Below are positions 24,345 through 33,742 of a DNA stretch of 64,000 nt, in pieces. Below the pieces are notes generated by a model, which saw only the letters and a list, made by a program, of their open reading frames with translations, was not told the DNA's origin and did not search any database. The position numbers and the translations under genes were made by a program. Source of the stretch: VXLM01 sp965242665 (GTDB lineage: Bacteria; Chloroflexota; Dehalococcoidia; Lucifugimonadales; VXLM01); the NCBI GenBank assembly GCA_965242665.1, contig OZ251484.1, positions 1,984,001 through 2,048,000 on the forward strand, written 5' to 3'. Within the stretch, counting starts at the first letter, position 1. Each line of letters opens with the position of its first letter.

Positions 24345-26264
24345 TCATCGTCTGACCCGCCCGAGGACGCCGACGATCCGACTCCACAGCAGCGCGCAGA
24401 GAAACGCGACGGACGACATCACCAACAGAACGCCGCTCCACCAACGGATCCCTCCCATGAATTCATCCACGGACTGCTCCAATACGACGGTAACCTTGTC
24501 CGCGATCAAGAGATACGTTTCCCTCAAGCTGCCCTGAATGGCAATGCCGCTCCGCGCGTCGAATTGGACGAACGTTTCATAGAGGGGCCATGAGATCACG
24601 AGGGCGGTCGCAGACGCAGCGAGCACGGACAGCGACGCCCATATGAACCTGCGTTGCCAGGTTCTTCCTCCAAGAAGCAAGACGGCGATGAGCACAAGCA
24701 CAGTCCCTACATAGGCTCCCCAGCCGTACCGACGGATTGCCGTGCTCCATTCATGCACGGCGTCCATCCACTCACCGATGGAGTCGCCGGACTCTTCTCC
24801 GCTCCCATACCGATGCGTATAGATGTAGCCTTCCGACAGGAGCGTGCGAACCCCATCCAGAACATCGGCGTTCTCTCCAAGGTCTGCGCGAAGGTCTGCG
24901 CTATCGTACGTCCACCCTTCGATGAGAAGGGCTCGGCCTCCGTCCAAGAGATCCAGTGCATCGCGGCCTCCAACCTGTAACGCTCCCGTTCGGAGATCCA
25001 ACTCGGTGAACGTCACCTTGTCTGGTATCGGATCCAGAAGCAGCGGCCGGATCAATTTGGCCGCCTCCGGCCGGAAGCGCTCGACGATATCGCCCGGAGA
25101 GATCCCGGCAGGGATACAAGAGGGGATCCCCCCTCCTAGGACTCTCGCATCCGCCGGCATGTTCGCTCCCGCCCCGCACGCAGGAAGGTCGAGAACAGCC
25201 TCGGTGAGCTTGCTTGCGACGATCTCCTCCAAAGCCGCCTCGGACTCCCGCTTGTTGTCGACGAGGGAAATCGTAGTGAGGAACTCGTCCGACCTGCCCG
25301 CAAGGTAGGGGACTATCTCCGCGATCAGCTTCTCTGCCTGCTGCTGCACCCACGACGGCGGGGCGACCTGCCGGAGGATATCCACGACCTCCCCCCAAGT
25401 AATCTCGACTCCATGCGGCAGTCGGATCACCGTTTCCCTGCTGCCCGGCCCTGCGGGTTCGACAACCTCCGTGTACATGAGGTCGTATGCGTCGGCCTCG
25501 CGGAGAATGGACGCGACCTCCTCGACCGCCGCATCCACTTCCTCACCGGCGAGACGAACCTTGATCTGGAATCCGTCCGCGTCGCCGACGAGGTACGGGA
25601 CCACTTCATCGACCGCGGACTCGACCTGCCCCTGCACCCACCGCGGGGTCGCCACGCGGCTGCTCGCCTGGGCTATTCTGTCCGCGGCGTTTTCCGGAGT
25701 CTCGAACAAGTACGCCATCCAACCCGCAGCGTCTCGATTGGACGACAGCGCTTGGACCGCCGCCTCGCGCACGCTCGGCGTCAACTCTCGCTCGACGATC
25801 AAGGCATAGACGCCAGCCTCCGCAAAGAGGCGCTCCATCTCCTCGATTACGGCAGGCGCATGATCGCCCACGGGGATAGTTACCGCCACCTCATCTCGCT
25901 CGCCTACGACGTACTCTCCAATCTGGAGGATAGACGGAGCGACCATCTCTTCGAGTTTCTCCGGAGGTACGGCTCGGTTCAGTGAACCGACGACCTGCTC
26001 GGTAGTCAATCCATACGCGACGAGCGGATCTCCCTCGAACGCGCCCGGAAACGTCTCAGGCACGACATCACGCCACTCGTCGACCGCAGAAGACAACACG
26101 TCAACCATGATGAACCGATACGCGTCCGCCCTCTGGATCTGGTCGACATAGAAGTCCGGCTTCAGGAAAGTGCCATTCAACTGCGTCAGCGCCAAGACGC
26201 ATAGCAGCAGCGGCAGCAAGACGATACTCATGAGAGACGCGGCTATCCAGCGAACCCATACCAT
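24345..26264 (-). CDS. Large membrane protein with duplicated extracytoplasmic module
   Basis: From the ATG at 26264 (GGAG ten bases upstream) the product has 639 residues. One membrane helix sits near the start (WIAASLMSIVLLPLLLCVLAL) and about four near the end (residues of about 500-630). The 450-residue segment between contains two related modules, ATPRWVQGQVESAVDEVVPYLVGD and APPSWVQQQAEKLIAEIVPYLAG. Each is followed by an acidic helix region. Two Cys (LPACGAG, PSCIPAG) may form a disulfide. No function was recognised; the layout suggests an envelope protein with a large exposed helical domain. Confidence 0.7.
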   Translation of the reverse strand: MVWVRWIAASLMSIVLLPLLLCVLALTQLNGTFLKPDFYVDQIQRADAYRFIMVDVLSSAVDEWRDVVPETFPGAFEGDPLVAYGLTTEQVVGSLNRAVPPEKLEEMVAPSILQIGEYVVGERDEVAVTIPVGDHAPAVIEEMERLFAEAGVYALIVERELTPSVREAAVQALSSNRDAAGWMAYLFETPENAADRIAQASSRVATPRWVQGQVESAVDEVVPYLVGDADGFQIKVRLAGEEVDAAVEEVASILREADAYDLMYTEVVEPAGPGSRETVIRLPHGVEITWGEVVDILRQVAPPSWVQQQAEKLIAEIVPYLAGRSDEFLTTISLVDNKRESEAALEEIVASKLTEAVLDLPACGAGANMPADARVLGGGIPSCIPAGISPGDIVERFRPEAAKLIRPLLLDPIPDKVTFTELDLRTGALQVGGRDALDLLDGGRALLIEGWTYDSADLRADLGENADVLDGVRTLLSEGYIYTHRYGSGEESGDSIGEWMDAVHEWSTAIRRYGWGAYVGTVLVLIAVLLLGGRTWQRRFIWASLSVLAASATALVISWPLYETFVQFDARSGIAIQGSLRETYLLIADKVTVVLEQSVDEFMGGIRWWSGVLLVMSSVAFLCALLWSRIVGVLGRVRR

Positions 26265-26470
26265 GAGCCGTCTCCGTGATGCGGCGAGCGATCTGCGCGG
26301 CAACAGCAATCCTCTCTATGGCGTCCATCGGTCGACTCGATCCGAAGACCAAGAACGTATAGCCGCATAGCCTATCACGATCCTGCGGCGCCCGCAGTTG
26401 GATGCGCCGCCGTGCCAAGAAGAACGCGCAAGACGACGCGGCGCTCAAATCCCCACGTCATTCCTGCGAA

Positions 26471-26595
26471 GGGAGACCTTTGCATAACTCGAGTGACGGC
26501 GGGAAGTGTGCATCCTCACCCTAGTCATATCGCTTGAAGGGAGAGGGGGTTGGAACTGGCTGCCTTCATACCCCCGAAAGTCATGCAAATGTATC
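26471..26595. mobile_element. Degenerate MITE with IS5-type end upstream of ruvB
   Basis: The left end GGGAGACCTTTGCATAAC is intact and preceded by CACGTCATTCCTGCGAA, a REP-like half-site. The right end (GTCATGCAAATGTATC) is decayed. The interior resembles 45561-45690 (GCATAACTC-AGTGAC and TCATGCAAA at the other end), so the two are old members of one family. Confidence 0.55.
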
Positions 26596-26652
26596 AGAAA
26601 GCGGGAAACCCCCTCTGCATTAACGCGCTCACTACTCTATACTGTAGACATC

Positions 26653-27678
26653 ATGCAGGAACGCGTCGTATCCCCAAAGAAGCAGATCCAAGACATCGAC
26701 AACACCCTGCGTCCGCGCAGTCTCGGGGACTACGTAGGGCAAGACGCGATAAAGGGCAACCTAACGATCGCCATCACTGCCGCGCGCCAGCGGAACGAGC
26801 CGCTCGACCATCTGCTTCTCTACGGGCCTCCTGGACTTGGCAAGACGACTCTGGCCAATATCGTAGCAAACGAAATGGGCGTCCCCATCAAGACCACCTC
26901 CGGCCCCGCAATCGAGCGCGCAGGAGACATGGTGGCCATCCTCACCCAGCTCAAGGAGCACGCAATCCTCTTCGTGGATGAGGTCCACCGACTGAACCGT
27001 GTCGTGGAGGAAGTCCTCTACCCCGCCATGGAGGACTTCTTCGTCTCATGGGTCATAGACAAAGGCCTCAAGGCGCGCAGCATGAACCTCAGCATCAAGC
27101 CCTTTACCCTCATCGGCGCAACGACGCGGTACGGTATGATTAGCGCCCCCATGCGAGATCGATTCGGCGCAGTGCACCGACTGGAGTTCTACAGCGAAGA
27201 AACCATGCACATCATCGTCGCGCGTTCTGCACGCATCATGGACATCTCCGCAGATGAGGACGGCCTGCGCGAAATCGGCAAACGTGCACGCGGAACCCCG
27301 CGAATAGCCAATCGACTGCTCCGACAAGTGCGCGACTACGCCCAAGTAGAGGCAGATAACACCATCACGCTCGACGTGGCCCAAGATGCCCTCGCCCGAT
27401 TGGAAGTGGACGAAATCGGCCTCGACAAACTTGACATCCAAGTCCTCGACTCCATCATCCAAAAGTTCGACGGCGGCCCGGTGGGCTTGAACACCCTCGC
27501 CGCATCTGTCAACGAGGAAGCAGGAACCATCGAAGACGTGTGCGAGCCCTATCTGCTGCAGTGCGGGTTCTTGGAGCGCACCAGCCGCGGACGCATGGCC
27601 ACTAGACTGGCATACGAACACCTGGAGGTGGAATACCCCGACCAATCCTCGCCCCTCCACCAAGGAAGCTTGTTTTGA
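26653..27678 (+). CDS. ruvB: Holliday junction branch migration ATPase RuvB
   Basis: The product has 341 residues, normal for RuvB. Walker A is LLYGPPGLGKTTLA, Walker B is ILFVDEVHR, sensor 1 is IGATTRYGMISAPMRDRFG, and the arginine-finger and winged-helix regions (GTPRIANRLLRQVRDYAQ, then TIEDVCEPYLLQCGFLERTSRGR) follow. RuvB hexamers drive branch migration with RuvA. Neither ruvA nor ruvC is adjacent. A TATACT hexamer at 26638-26643 lies so close to the ATG that a transcript would have almost no leader, and no Shine-Dalgarno sequence is visible. Confidence 0.95.
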   Translation: MQERVVSPKKQIQDIDNTLRPRSLGDYVGQDAIKGNLTIAITAARQRNEPLDHLLLYGPPGLGKTTLANIVANEMGVPIKTTSGPAIERAGDMVAILTQLKEHAILFVDEVHRLNRVVEEVLYPAMEDFFVSWVIDKGLKARSMNLSIKPFTLIGATTRYGMISAPMRDRFGAVHRLEFYSEETMHIIVARSARIMDISADEDGLREIGKRARGTPRIANRLLRQVRDYAQVEADNTITLDVAQDALARLEVDEIGLDKLDIQVLDSIIQKFDGGPVGLNTLAASVNEEAGTIEDVCEPYLLQCGFLERTSRGRMATRLAYEHLEVEYPDQSSPLHQGSLF

Positions 27679-27762
27679 AGGGGGAAATCCCCTAGACTTG
27701 TCATACCCCAAACATCGTATTATGCGGGCATCCAAGTTTCACCCTGACAAGGGAGGGAAGAG

Positions 27763-29298
27763 ATGTCCGGAAAGCTGGAGGAGTTATTGAACATGGTAGC
27801 TACCGCATCGAGAGGCTTCGAAGCTCGAGAACTTTCCACAGACCGCCTCTTCCCTTCCCCCGTGAACGCACGCAAGGAAGTAGGCGACATTACCGAGTTG
27901 TGCGACTCGATACGAGAACAAGGCATCTTGGAGCCACTCGTCGTCCGACCGGGGGACAGCGGCACCTATGAGGTCATCATTGGGTCACGCCGACTCGCCT
28001 GCGCCAAGCAACTTGGCATGGCCGTCGTGCCGGTCGTGATCCAACGCATCTCCGACTCGGACGCCATCGTAAGATCTCTGGTCGAAAACCTCCATCGAGG
28101 AGACCTCTCCTTGGAAGAGCGAGTCGTCGCCTATCGACGGCTCCACCGATTCGATCCAGAACGGTTCGGCAGTACCAAAGGGCTGTCCCGCGCAATCGGA
28201 CGCAGCCACCAAAAGATCGTGGAAGACTTCCAAGCATACGAGGCGATGCAGCGGCTCAAGCCCAGCGGCGTCGAGGTTGCAAGCAACCTCCCGCCCCAGT
28301 CCGCCCAGCGGCGCTCTCGCTCCGCCATCCCCGAACGTCATGCCACGATGCTCGAACAAGCCATGGCGTCCGTTCGCCCCCGAATTCCCGACGACCAAAT
28401 AGCATCCACTTACGAGAACCTCGCCCGTATGATCGCTCCCCTCGATCAAGAGAAAGCTCGCCGCCTCCTCGACATCTTCAAGATGTACCCGGACAAGCCC
28501 CTCTCAGAGATCGAGTCGATGGCCTTGGCCACCATCGAGAAGGCTATCTCCCTCCCCGCCGAGACCGCCCGGCAGATCGACGAAATGGCCAGCTCCGCCG
28601 GCGTGCGCCGCGATTGGAGCGATGTCATCGCGGATCTCGTGGAGTCGTCCAACGGCGGCAATGACCAGACGGAAGAGGACAGCAAGAAGACGCACGCCTC
28701 CCCGCCGCCAGACGGGGTGACCCGCGTCGCCTCCCGCCCCTCTTCCGAACGAGAACCCCGGGGAACCCCGACCGTGCAGTACGAACTGTTCGGTTCCCCC
28801 GAGGAGGTAACCGGCCCGAAGCTCGTCAACAAGTCCATCTGGAACCTCCAACACGCATCCATACAAGCAGACTTCTACACCGTCGGCTTTGCTGGCAAGG
28901 AAATCTCCGAGCTCGTCCGCATCCTCGCTGCCGCGGGCGTCACGAACCTCGTCGACGTTCGCCACTCGCGCCTGACCCCCTACAAGCCCGAGTACAACAA
29001 CGGCGCACTCGAAGCCGCCTTGAACGCAGAGGGCATCGAATACACCCACCATCCGGATCTGGGAGTTCCGAGCGAGCTGCCGACCCACGCGCGGACTTAC
29101 GGCAGCAAGGAAGACGTCTGGGCATGGTACGACGACGTGGTCGTCCAGAAAATCGAGGAGGAAGGAGGAGCGGATTTCGTCGGCAAGCTCGGAAAGGTCG
29201 TGGCATTCATGGATGCCGATGTCGATCCCACGCATTCGCACCGTCACCGTCTATTCCTTGCCCTCGAACGCGCGGAATTGCGCGGGTACGACCTGTGA
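27763..29298 (+). CDS. ParB-like nuclease/partition domain fused to DUF488
   Basis: The protein has 511 residues. The N-terminal part (about 20-120) is a ParB N-terminal domain: NARKEVGDITELCDSIREQG, then YEVIIGSRRLACAKQLG and SLVENLHRGDLSLEERVVAY, with the ENxxR/D motif. A helical DNA-binding-like segment follows. After a low-complexity linker (about 295-345), residues 370-511 are a DUF488 domain (FYTVGFAGKEISELVRIL, LVDVRHSRLTPYKPEYN). DUF488 proteins are often found with restriction or other DNA-related genes but their activity is not settled. The combination is unusual. AGGGAGGGAAGAG precedes the ATG. No parA is nearby, so plasmid-type partition is unlikely. Confidence 0.8.
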   Translation: MSGKLEELLNMVATASRGFEARELSTDRLFPSPVNARKEVGDITELCDSIREQGILEPLVVRPGDSGTYEVIIGSRRLACAKQLGMAVVPVVIQRISDSDAIVRSLVENLHRGDLSLEERVVAYRRLHRFDPERFGSTKGLSRAIGRSHQKIVEDFQAYEAMQRLKPSGVEVASNLPPQSAQRRSRSAIPERHATMLEQAMASVRPRIPDDQIASTYENLARMIAPLDQEKARRLLDIFKMYPDKPLSEIESMALATIEKAISLPAETARQIDEMASSAGVRRDWSDVIADLVESSNGGNDQTEEDSKKTHASPPPDGVTRVASRPSSEREPRGTPTVQYELFGSPEEVTGPKLVNKSIWNLQHASIQADFYTVGFAGKEISELVRILAAAGVTNLVDVRHSRLTPYKPEYNNGALEAALNAEGIEYTHHPDLGVPSELPTHARTYGSKEDVWAWYDDVVVQKIEEEGGADFVGKLGKVVAFMDADVDPTHSHRHRLFLALERAELRGYDL

Positions 29299-29403
29299 CC
29301 GCAGGCCGCTCTCCCATTCCCGCGGCGCAACTCCGTGAGAGAGAAAGGCCGCCGCATCCGACGCCGTGAGACGGGCCGGCCGTCATCCTGAGAACCCTGG
29401 AAG

Positions 29404-31134
29404 ATGCTGCCCAGAGACATCGATCCCGTCACGTTCGAAGTGACCCGCAACGCCCTCGACACCATTGTCGATGAGATGGCGTTGACTATTCTGCGTACCG
29501 CCTACTCAGGCATCGTCAAGGACGCCATGGACTTCTCCACGGGGTTCGCCGACCGCAGCGGCGAAACGGTGGCCATGGGATTGACCATCGCCTTCCACGT
29601 CGGTTCCTTCCCTAGCGCAGTACGATCCATCCTGCACAAGTTCCACGACCGAATCTACCCCGGAGACATCTACATCATGAACGACCCGTACACGTCGGGC
29701 GGGATTCATCTGCCGGATGTGTACGTCATCAAACCCGTGTTCGCCGATGAGGAACTGCACGGCTTCTCGTGCACCGTCGCCCATCAAACCGACATCGGCG
29801 GTATCGTGCCGGGAAGCAACTCGACCGACTCTCGCGAGATATACCAAGAGGGGTTGAGGATCCCGACGACGAAGCTCTACGAGCGAGGAGCGCCGAACGA
29901 GACCATGTTCGACCTCCTTGCCGCGAACGTCCGCACCCCAGACAAAGTGTTGGGCGATATCCGATCTCAGATAGCATCCGCCACCCTGGGCGAGAGGCAG
30001 TTCCTCGACCTAGTCAGACGATACGGAGCGCCGCAAGTCGCGCGATACATGCAGGCGCTGCTGGAGTATTCGGAAAGACGAGTCAGGCAAGAAATCAGCG
30101 CACTGCCGGACGGGGTGTATACCTTTACCCACTACATCGACGGGGACAATATCGAAACTGGGGACGTTATCATCGACGTTGCGATGAAGATCGCGGGCGA
30201 CGAAATCGCCGTGGACTTCACAGGGTCTTCGCCGCAGGTGAAGGCCGGCATCAACTCGCCGTTCCCGTTCACGGAGTCGTCGGTCTGGGGCGGCATCCGC
30301 CAAGTCATGGATCCCGACATTCCCAACTCGTCCGGCTCTCATCATCCAATCGTAGTGACCGCGCCAGAGGCCAGCGTCGTCAACCCCGTTCTTCCTGCCC
30401 CGTGCGGCGCTCGCGGAATCGTCGGCTATCGAATCATGGAAGCAGTATGGGGAGCCCTGTCTCACGCAGTCCCCAACCTCGTCCCTGCCGATGGCGAGGG
30501 CGGCAACACGATCATCAGCATCGGCGGCTACGACGCGCGCCGGAAGCCGTTCACGTTCGTCGATCTGTTCGCAGGAAGCCGAGGCGGCAGACCGAACGGA
30601 GACGGGCCCCTTGGCACGCCTCACCCAGGAGGCAACAGCGCGAATACGCCGGTCGAGATCGCGGAAGTCGAGACCCCTGTGCGCATCGAGGAATACGGTA
30701 TCTTGCCTGATACCGCCGGGCCCGGCAAGCATCGAGGCGCGCCGTCAATCGTGCGCGATGTCCGCCTGCTCGAAGAGGAAGCGGTCTTGCAGGTGCGTTC
30801 CGACAAGCGGCGAAACCTCGCGTTCGGACTGCACGGCGGCAAATCCGGATCTCCCTCGTGGAACGTCGTAAATCCCGGCGCAGACGACGAATTCACCCTC
30901 ACGCCGATGGGCGTCGGAGAGATGAAGCGCGGCGACGTCATCCACCACGTCATGGCGAGTGGCGGCGGATGGGGCAACCCACTGGAACGTGACCCGCAGC
31001 TAGTGCGCGAGGACGTGCGAAACGGCATCTATACCATCGGTTTCGTGCGTCAAGAGTTCGGCGTCGTCATCGACTCGACCACACTGGACGTCGACCATTC
31101 TGCTACCGCCGCCCTGCGGGAGGACATGCGCTAG
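29404..31134 (+). CDS. Hydantoinase B/oxoprolinase family protein
   Basis: This 576-residue protein is of the HyuB family: PVTFEVTRNALDTIVDEM, then GDIYIMNDPYTSGGIHLPDVYVIKPVF and AHQTDIGGIVPGS, with the C-terminal ASGGGWGNPLERDP. HyuB normally works with HyuA in ATP-dependent cleavage of hydantoins, 5-oxoproline or acetone-type substrates (carboxylase relatives). No HyuA gene is adjacent in the window, so the partner must be elsewhere or this is a stand-alone form. Confidence 0.88.
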   Translation: MLPRDIDPVTFEVTRNALDTIVDEMALTILRTAYSGIVKDAMDFSTGFADRSGETVAMGLTIAFHVGSFPSAVRSILHKFHDRIYPGDIYIMNDPYTSGGIHLPDVYVIKPVFADEELHGFSCTVAHQTDIGGIVPGSNSTDSREIYQEGLRIPTTKLYERGAPNETMFDLLAANVRTPDKVLGDIRSQIASATLGERQFLDLVRRYGAPQVARYMQALLEYSERRVRQEISALPDGVYTFTHYIDGDNIETGDVIIDVAMKIAGDEIAVDFTGSSPQVKAGINSPFPFTESSVWGGIRQVMDPDIPNSSGSHHPIVVTAPEASVVNPVLPAPCGARGIVGYRIMEAVWGALSHAVPNLVPADGEGGNTIISIGGYDARRKPFTFVDLFAGSRGGRPNGDGPLGTPHPGGNSANTPVEIAEVETPVRIEEYGILPDTAGPGKHRGAPSIVRDVRLLEEEAVLQVRSDKRRNLAFGLHGGKSGSPSWNVVNPGADDEFTLTPMGVGEMKRGDVIHHVMASGGGWGNPLERDPQLVREDVRNGIYTIGFVRQEFGVVIDSTTLDVDHSATAALREDMR

Positions 31135-31188
31135 ACGCACGGCCGAAGCGAAACGCGCCTTCCTGCGCCCCGATGAAAGACGACGAGT

Positions 31189-32811
31189 TCACCGCAGCGT
31201 CATGTCCATTGGGTCGAACATACAGCCCTCGACGAAGATATCGAAGAAGTCGGGTGTGGTCTCCAGCTCGACATGCTCCACCTTCCTGACCATCTCCTCC
31301 GCAACGTCTCGCATCCCTGCATTTATCAGCATTACCGTCGCCCCCTCCAGGGATGCGTTGCCGACCTTGACGATCTTGCTCTGCGGGAAATTGGCGATGA
31401 AGCCGATGTCCACGGCGTTCCGCGCGTCTATGTAGTTGGCGAAGCCGCCGGCGAGATACATCTTGTCGATGCAGTCGATCCGCCCGCCATATCTTCGAAG
31501 CACGACGTACTGCCCGCAGAAGTTGGCGGACTTTGCCTGCGCCAACGCGCTTATGTCCGCCCTCGAAAGCGTCATGTCCCTTTCGGGAATGAACGTGAAC
31601 TCCTGAGCGCCGTCTGCGAATACGCCGAGACGGTTCATTCTATTGGCGCGCCGAAGCTCGGCCAGTAAGTCGATCAGACCGGAGCCGCAAATACCTTGCG
31701 GTTCCGCTCCCCCAATCGTACTCCATTCACACGAGTCGCCCGATAGCTTCACGGACTCGACCGCGCCCACGTACCCAGGCATTCCATACGTCACCTCTCC
31801 CCCCTCGAAGGCCGGGCCTGCAGGGCACGAAGCTGCAACGATGCGGTCTTTGTTGCCCACCACGACTTCGGTGTTCGTTCCGACGTCGAGCAGCATTACC
31901 ACCTCTTCTCGTTCGTCCAGGCCGACTGCGAGCAGATCGGCCGCCACGTCCGCTCCTACATGACTTGCGATCAGAGGCCCGCCGTAGATATGCCCTCCCG
32001 GGAAGATGCGAAGTCCGAATTCGTCCGCGGACGCATGGAGGGCGGTGGTTTGGCGCTTGCCTTCCAGCGCCTCATGCTCGATGGCCGACTTGTACGGCTT
32101 CTCGCCAATGGACTGCACGTCGACGCCGAACACGATGTCCCGCATCGTCGAGTTTCCAACGATGACGGCCTCGTAGACGTGTCGGCGATGAAATCCCGCT
32201 TCGCGGGCCATCCATCCAATCTCGAAGTTGAGCGATGACAACATGACTTGGCGGAGCTCGCCGTGGAACTTCCCGCCGTCATACGAGATGCGGTGCATTA
32301 TGTCGCTGCCGCCGAACCGCTGCGGATTCTCGAACGATGCAGTGCGGACTACTGCGCCGCTCTCGAGGTCGACCATGTTCATCACCACAGTGGTCGTACC
32401 CAGGTCGACCGCCAAGCCGTATATCCTGCCGCGGTACGAGTCGATCCGCTCTTCGCCAAAGTACACGCCGTCTCCTCGCCGGGTGATCGACGGCTCGACC
32501 GGCACCTTTCGCTTGACCGACTGCGTGAGGATACGGGGCTGCCGCCGCAAGATCACGAACTCCACGTCTGCATTGGGGTCGGTTATGTATGCCTGACACG
32601 CCAGCCGGTAGTTGCCGCGCAGAAAGCTCTCCTCTTGCGTTGGAGCGTTCATGGCGTCGAACCCGCGTTTGATCTCCACGATGCACTCGTGGCATTCCCC
32701 GCTGCGGTTGCAGGATGTCGGTACGCGCACCCGCAGGGCGTCCGCGTAGTCGAAGATAGTCCTGCCGACTACCGATTCGAGCCTGCGATTGTCATGATGA
32801 AGTGGAGACAT
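31189..32811 (-). CDS. Reductive activator of corrinoid proteins (2Fe-2S + ASKHA, DUF4445)
   Basis: This 540-residue protein has an N-terminal plant-type ferredoxin segment with Cys in TSCNRSGECHEC and in YRLACQAY. A linker domain follows, then an ASKHA ATPase-like domain (LAVDLGTTTVVMNMVDLESG, MLLDVGTNTEVVVGNKD, GGAEPQGICGSGLIDLLAEL). RACo and RamA-type proteins of this kind use ATP to reduce Co(II) corrinoid proteins back to Co(I). The corrinoid protein gene lies 1.5 kb upstream on the same strand, so that is the likely partner. The first 20 bases overlap the acetyltransferase gene. Confidence 0.88.
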   Translation of the reverse strand: MSPLHHDNRRLESVVGRTIFDYADALRVRVPTSCNRSGECHECIVEIKRGFDAMNAPTQEESFLRGNYRLACQAYITDPNADVEFVILRRQPRILTQSVKRKVPVEPSITRRGDGVYFGEERIDSYRGRIYGLAVDLGTTTVVMNMVDLESGAVVRTASFENPQRFGGSDIMHRISYDGGKFHGELRQVMLSSLNFEIGWMAREAGFHRRHVYEAVIVGNSTMRDIVFGVDVQSIGEKPYKSAIEHEALEGKRQTTALHASADEFGLRIFPGGHIYGGPLIASHVGADVAADLLAVGLDEREEVVMLLDVGTNTEVVVGNKDRIVAASCPAGPAFEGGEVTYGMPGYVGAVESVKLSGDSCEWSTIGGAEPQGICGSGLIDLLAELRRANRMNRLGVFADGAQEFTFIPERDMTLSRADISALAQAKSANFCGQYVVLRRYGGRIDCIDKMYLAGGFANYIDARNAVDIGFIANFPQSKIVKVGNASLEGATVMLINAGMRDVAEEMVRKVEHVELETTPDFFDIFVEGCMFDPMDMTLR

Positions 32812-33322
32812 GGAGTGTCATATGTTCTTCGTCAAGATACTTGCCGTCTACCAGAATCGCCCTTGGTTCGATGCCGTATGACTCGAAGCCGAGCGATGCG
32901 TACAGGTTCCTCGCCCGGTCGTTGCCGGCAACGACCGAAATGTTCAGCCGCTCCAAACCGGGAATCATCCGAGCAAGCCGAATTGCTTCCGTTAGCAGGG
33001 CCCGCCCGACACCCTTGCCCTGCCACTCGGATGGAACGTACACCCCCCAGATCGTGGCCTTGTGCCGCGTCTTCTCCCCCCGGTCACGAAAGAGTCCGGC
33101 CATTCCAATCAATTCCCCCAAGCGGTATGCGCCGAGAATGAATTCGTCCGAAGACTCCGCCGAGCGCCGCAACCGGTTGGCCACTGTTTCCAAAGGCCGC
33201 GTGCTCTCATTCTCATATGTGGACAGGAAGGCGTCCGGATGCTCCTTCAACGCACGGAGTCTCAGATTGTTAAAGTCGGTTGCGTCACCAGCGTCCAACG
33301 CGCGGATTTCCAGATTCTCCAT
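32792..33322 (-). CDS. GNAT-family N-acetyltransferase
   Basis: From the ATG at 33322 the product has 176 residues with the GNAT fold: IRALDAGDATDFNNLRL at the start, the acetyl-CoA loop VPSEWQGKGVGRALLTEAI (Q/RxxGxG/A) and the C-terminal ISVVAGNDRARNLYASLGFESYG. The substrate is unknown. The reading frame continues upstream to 33421, but that stretch contains a REP-like palindrome and is probably not coding. It overlaps the activator gene by 20 bases. Confidence 0.85.
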   Translation of the reverse strand: MENLEIRALDAGDATDFNNLRLRALKEHPDAFLSTYENESTRPLETVANRLRRSAESSDEFILGAYRLGELIGMAGLFRDRGEKTRHKATIWGVYVPSEWQGKGVGRALLTEAIRLARMIPGLERLNISVVAGNDRARNLYASLGFESYGIEPRAILVDGKYLDEEHMTLHVSTSS

Positions 33323-33373
33323 GCTACTGCGTCCCGTCTTGGCGTCGTTGCCCGGATGCGCGCGCGCTGTAGG

Positions 33374-33397
33374 TTCCTGCTTTCGCAGGAATGACGG
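33374..33397. repeat. REP-like palindrome
   Basis: TTCCTGC-TTTC-GCAGGAA followed by TGACGG is a complete hairpin of the type whose halves flank the IS5-type elements at 20.5, 21.0 and 26.5 kb. It lies between the acetyltransferase and the 33443 gene. Confidence 0.7.
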
Positions 33398-33442
33398 ACC
33401 GAGGAAGCGAGGCGCGGCCACTCTCAGGAGGAAACTGGGGCG

Positions 33443-33688
33443 TTAGACTTCCCATGCGCTCCTATAGTCGAGCTTGTCGCTGCCCGTGCAAATGGGCAGG
33501 CCCCCGGACGCACGAGGGAGATACTGGTTGCGGCACTGGAACTTCGCGGTGCAACGGGATTGGACGTTCTTGTACGGGCACCGCCACTTCGACACTTCGT
33601 CTGCCGTCTGCGACATGCCCTTGAAGATGTCATAGAGGCGGCCGAGGCTGGCATGATACCGCTCTTCGTCTATCCGTTGGTCTGGCAT
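33443..33688 (-). CDS. Small Cys-rich protein
   Basis: From the ATG at 33688 (AAGGTGAAT upstream) the product has 81 residues with four Cys in the C-terminal half (RCPYKNVQSRCTAKFQC ... PICTG), possibly metal-binding. The ORF is open to 33736. It follows another Cys-rich gene on the same strand, so the pair may be an operon. No family was recognised. Confidence 0.5.
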   Translation of the reverse strand: MPDQRIDEERYHASLGRLYDIFKGMSQTADEVSKWRCPYKNVQSRCTAKFQCRNQYLPRASGGLPICTGSDKLDYRSAWEV

Positions 33689-33742
33689 ATTCACCTTGCC
33701 GAATGCTAAAGGAAGGGTGTGGGTTTCTTGGCGCAAACTGGG

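Noticed and set aside
33322..33421. Upstream extension of the acetyltransferase
   Set aside because: The extra residues derive from a REP-like palindrome and have no counterpart in the GNAT fold.
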